NCBI GenBank assembly: GCA_947448955.1
Contig: CANFPU010000002.1
Span: forward strand, 25,349-89,348
Length of the DNA: 64,000 nt
Direction of reading: 5' to 3'
Source of the DNA: Burkholderiales bacterium
GTDB lineage: Bacteria; Pseudomonadota; Gammaproteobacteria; Burkholderiales; Burkholderiaceae_C
Below, piece by piece: positions 61,598-64,000 of the stretch (position 1 is its first letter; each line of letters opens with the position of its first letter). The translations under genes and the position numbers were made by a program. The notes under the pieces were generated by a model that ran no database searches, was not told the origin of the DNA, and was given only the letters and a program-made list of their open reading frames with translations.

Positions 61598-62734
61598 ATG
61601 GCGCCGAAGTCCCACCACCACCCCGAGACCAGCGAACCGATGCACAGCTATTCGCTGAGCGAGAAGACCAGTGAAACCGACGACCTGCGCATCGAGGAAA
61701 TCACCCCATTGCCCCCTCCCGAGCATCTGATCCGTTTCTTTCCAATTGCCGGCACGCCGGTCGAAAAACTCGTCGGCGACACCCGGCGCAGCGTTCGCCG
61801 CATCCTCGACAGCAAGGACGACCGACTGCTGGTGGTGATCGGCCCTTGCTCAATCCATGACCCAGCCGCCGCACTGGATTACGCTCGCCAGCTCAAAGCC
61901 CAACGAACGAAGTACGCGAACACGCTGGAGATCGTGATGCGGGTCTATTTCGAAAAACCCCGCACCACCGTCGGTTGGAAAGGCTTGATCAACGATCCCT
62001 ACCTCGACGAAAGCTACCGCATTCACGAGGGCCTGCGCATCGCTCGCCAGTTGCTCGTTGACATCAACCGGCTGGGTATGCCGGCGGGCAGCGAGTTCCT
62101 CGACGTGATCAGCCCGCAGTACATCGGCGACTTGATCAGCTGGGGCGCGATCGGCGCACGGACCACCGAGTCCCAGGTACACCGCGAACTCGCATCAGGC
62201 CTGTCTGCGCCCATCGGCTTCAAGAACGGTACTGATGGCAACCTCAAGATCGCGACCGATGCGATCCAGGCCGCATCACGGCCGCACCATTTCCTGTCTG
62301 TCCACAAGAACGGTCAGGTCGCGATCGTCCAGACCAAGGGCAACAAAGACTGCCACGTGATCCTGCGTGGCGGCAAGGCACCGAACTACGACGCCGCCAG
62401 CGTCGCCGCCGCTTGCCAGGAATTGGTGGCTGCCAAGCTGGCGCCGCAGTTGATGGTCGACTGCAGCCACGCCAATAGCAACAAACAACACCAGCGTCAG
62501 ATCGAGGTGGCCCGAGACATCGGCACGCAGTTGGCCGCCGGCCAACGCCACATCATCGGCGTGATGGTCGAGAGCCACCTGCTGGCCGGCGCGCAGAAAT
62601 TCAGCGCCGGCAAGGACGATCCCGCCAAGCTGACCTATGGCCAGAGCATCACCGACGCCTGCATCGGCTGGGACGATTCACTGACCGTGCTGCAGGTCTT
62701 GAGCGATGCGGTCGCGGCGCGACGCAAGCTCTGA
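61598..62734 (+). CDS. aroG: 3-deoxy-7-phosphoheptulonate synthase (class I, AroG-like)
   Basis: First step of the shikimate pathway, joining phosphoenolpyruvate and erythrose 4-phosphate. The ATG at 61598 has AGGAA ahead (378 residues; a second ATG at codon 15, MHSYSLSEK, is possible). It has the family stretches LLVVIGPCSIHDPAAALDYA, MRVYFEKPRTTVGWKGLINDP, SWGAIGARTTESQVHRELASGLS and GFKNGTDG, plus VDCSHANSNKQ. Which aromatic amino acid feeds back on it cannot be told with certainty. Its transcription is predicted to be attenuated by the upstream aromatic leader. Confidence 0.96.
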   Translation: MAPKSHHHPETSEPMHSYSLSEKTSETDDLRIEEITPLPPPEHLIRFFPIAGTPVEKLVGDTRRSVRRILDSKDDRLLVVIGPCSIHDPAAALDYARQLKAQRTKYANTLEIVMRVYFEKPRTTVGWKGLINDPYLDESYRIHEGLRIARQLLVDINRLGMPAGSEFLDVISPQYIGDLISWGAIGARTTESQVHRELASGLSAPIGFKNGTDGNLKIATDAIQAASRPHHFLSVHKNGQVAIVQTKGNKDCHVILRGGKAPNYDAASVAAACQELVAAKLAPQLMVDCSHANSNKQHQRQIEVARDIGTQLAAGQRHIIGVMVESHLLAGAQKFSAGKDDPAKLTYGQSITDACIGWDDSLTVLQVLSDAVAARRKL

Positions 62735-62827
62735 CCCAGCGGCGAGACTGCGTCCTGGGACGAGGAGCAGGTGCTGGTGCTGGGCGGCCCGAAGGTTCGG
62801 ATGGGCGGCGGCACGATCAGCTACTGA
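62735..62827 (+). other. In-frame open stretch after the aroG stop
   Basis: Directly after the aroG TGA, the same reading frame stays open for 30 codons (PSGETASWDEEQVLVLGG, then PKVRMGGGTISY) to a TGA at 62825, overlapping the end of the convergent cobalamin adenosyltransferase gene by seven bases. It has no start codon at its beginning. It may be the relic of a neighbouring gene or a stop-codon mutation that shortened aroG. AroG homologues normally end near the first stop, so no function is claimed. Confidence 0.3.
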
Positions 62828-63447
62828 GCAGCCGTTGGCGGCGATGAGGCTGACGGTTCGTCGGCTGATGCGGGTTCGGTCTGCGCTGCCAGACGCTCGC
62901 TGCGCCAGTACACATCGTCGCCACCGAGGCCGTCGAGGTTGGCACGGTTGAGCACCCGCGCCAGCACGAACAGCAGATCTGACAACCGGTTGAGGTATTG
63001 ACGTGGTGCGTCGTTGACGCTGGCCTCGGTGCTGAGCGCGACCACCGCACGCTCGGCACGCCGTGCCACCGTGCGGCTGACATGGGCCAGCGCGGCGCTG
63101 CGTGTGCCTGCCGGCAAGATGAACTCGGCAAGCCGCGGCAAGACCGCATTGTGATGCGCCAGCGCGGCATCGAGCCGGACCACCGCCTCGGGCTTGAGCA
63201 AGGTGTACCCAGGGATCGACAGCTCGCCGCCCAGGTTGAACAGCTCGTGCTGGATCACGACCAGCAGTTCGCGCACATCGGCCGGCAGCGGCTCGGCCAA
63301 CAGCACGCCCAGGCCCGAATTGAGCTCATCGACATCGCCCATGGCCTGCACCCGCAGGTGGTCTTTGGGCACGCGCGTGCCGTCGCCCAAGCCGGTCGAG
63401 CCGTCGTCTCCGGTGCGCGTGGCAATCTGGGTCAGGCGGTGGGCCAT
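62821..63447 (-). CDS. Cob(I)alamin adenosyltransferase (PduO type)
   Basis: Makes adenosylcobalamin from cob(I)alamin and ATP. I start it at the ATG at 63447, with GGAG eight bases ahead (MAHRLTQIATRTGDDGSTGLGDGTRV; 208 residues). It has the PduO-type ATP-binding N-terminus TRTGDDGSTGLGDGTRVPKD, MGDVDELNSGLGVLLAE, and the C-terminal VARRAERAVVALSTEASVNDAPRQYLNRLSDLLFVLAR. The tail is rich in Ala/Ser/Pro. The fold class is PduO rather than the CobA type. Confidence 0.94.
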   Translation of the reverse strand: MAHRLTQIATRTGDDGSTGLGDGTRVPKDHLRVQAMGDVDELNSGLGVLLAEPLPADVRELLVVIQHELFNLGGELSIPGYTLLKPEAVVRLDAALAHHNAVLPRLAEFILPAGTRSAALAHVSRTVARRAERAVVALSTEASVNDAPRQYLNRLSDLLFVLARVLNRANLDGLGGDDVYWRSERLAAQTEPASADEPSASSPPTAAQ

Positions 63448-63608
63448 CAGGTGTTCTCCGGGAAAATGTTGGGGCGAAACCGCGATCTTGCCCCAACATC
63501 GCCGCACGGCCAGTGCAGGGCCTCGCAACAACCCCGGCAGCGCCGCCGGCAAACGTCATACCATCCCGGTCTGACACCCTGAACGCCACTGAAGCCGGAG
63601 ATCCAGCG

Positions 63609-64000
63609 ATGAACGCCACCCTGCCTGCCCACCTGTTGACGATCGAGCGCCGCGCGGTGCCTGCCGAGATGATCGCTGCGCTGAAAGCACGCTTCGGCGA
63701 CCGTTGCTCGACCGCCCAAGCGGTGTGCGAGCAGCATGGCCGCGATGAATCACCGTTCGAGGTGCCGCCGCCAGACGCCGTGGTGTTTGCCGAAAGCACC
63801 GAGGAAGTGGCGGACGCGGTGGCGCTGGCAGACCGCTACGAGGTGCCCGTGATCGCCTTCGGTACCGGCTCGTCGCTGGAAGGCCATCTGCTCGCGGTGC
63901 AAGGGGGCATCAGCATCGATGTCGCGCGGATGAACAAGGTGCTGCGCATCAACAGTGAAGACTTGACGGTGACCGTGCAGCCTGGCGTCACCCGTAACCA
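63609..64000 (+). CDS. FAD-linked oxidase, D-lactate/glycolate dehydrogenase-like (partial, runs off right edge)
   Basis: The first 130 residues of a flavoprotein of the GlcD/Dld family. The sequence FEVPPPDAVVFAESTEEVADAVALADRYEVPVIAFGTGSSLEGHLLAVQGGISIDVARMNK is the FAD-binding PCMH domain start; GTGSSLEGH contacts the FAD pyrophosphate. Residues before it (LKARFGDRCSTAQAVCEQHGRDESP) are typical of D-lactate dehydrogenase (cytochrome)-type members. The start is ATG 63609. The substrate-binding half is beyond the window, so D-lactate versus glycolate cannot be decided. Confidence 0.88.
   Translation, partial: MNATLPAHLLTIERRAVPAEMIAALKARFGDRCSTAQAVCEQHGRDESPFEVPPPDAVVFAESTEEVADAVALADRYEVPVIAFGTGSSLEGHLLAVQGGISIDVARMNKVLRINSEDLTVTVQPGVTRN

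Noticed and set aside
61468-61674. 68-residue ORF overlapping the aroG leader
   Set aside because: It crosses the terminator and is out of frame with both the leader peptide and aroG.

Overview
The window is a gene-dense, GC-rich stretch of a bacterial chromosome. It most likely comes from Burkholderiales (Betaproteobacteria; Comamonadaceae/Rubrivivax-Leptothrix-like). This is inferred from a Bug-family solute receptor, the recG-oxyR pairing, queA/ubiA/proC/prfC close by, yggS divergent from pilT-pilU, and yraN-diaA-dolP divergent from rsmI. I saw no tRNA or rRNA gene, transposase, phage gene or CRISPR array. Most track ORFs are antisense or out-of-frame shadows of real GC-rich genes.

Region 1 (1-18.4 kb) is an accessory nitrogen-scavenging block. 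On the minus strand lies a compact set, much of it with ATGA/GTGA overlaps: a BMP-type receptor, two nucleoside-type permeases, a formamidase, a biuret-hydrolase-like enzyme, then an NMT1/NitT-type receptor, permease and ATPase that run off the left edge. Divergent from an amidase is a complete urea/amide-type five-component ABC transporter followed by an AtzG-like small protein and an AtzE-like amidase. An M20 peptidase and a nitrilase-family amidohydrolase close the block. Together the genes suggest import of amides, ureides or nucleobase-like compounds and stepwise release of ammonia. No allophanate hydrolase, cyanuric acid hydrolase or regulator is in view.

Region 2 (18.6-20.9 kb) is purB-pyrF. 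Region 3 (20.9-28.7 kb) is a chemosensory operon on the minus strand: MCP, CheA without a P2 domain and with two CheW domains, CheW, CheB, CheR, and a receiver-adenylate cyclase fusion. No stand-alone CheY is present, so the output may be cAMP.

Region 4 (29-47.2 kb) is mostly housekeeping: queA, a D-serine dehydratase-like PLP enzyme with a RidA-like remnant, a PBP1A gene, recG, an 83-bp tandem repeat, oxyR, a thiamine-precursor-type ABC transporter, a Tsx-like porin, prfC, psuG, ubiA, proC and a glutamate dehydrogenase gene.

Region 5 (47.2-52.0 kb) is an extracellular electron transfer operon: monohaem cytochrome, decahaem MtoA/MtrA, MtoB/MtrB porin and tetrahaem CymA. The gene order and content match the mto iron-oxidation clusters of neutrophilic Fe(II) oxidisers as I recall them.

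Region 6 (52.3-64 kb) holds a Bug receptor, yggS, pilT, pilU, a 3-hydroxyisobutyrate-dehydrogenase-type enzyme, dolP/diaA/yraN, rsmI, tldD, aroG behind an aromatic leader-peptide attenuator, a cobalamin adenosyltransferase and the start of an FAD-linked oxidase.
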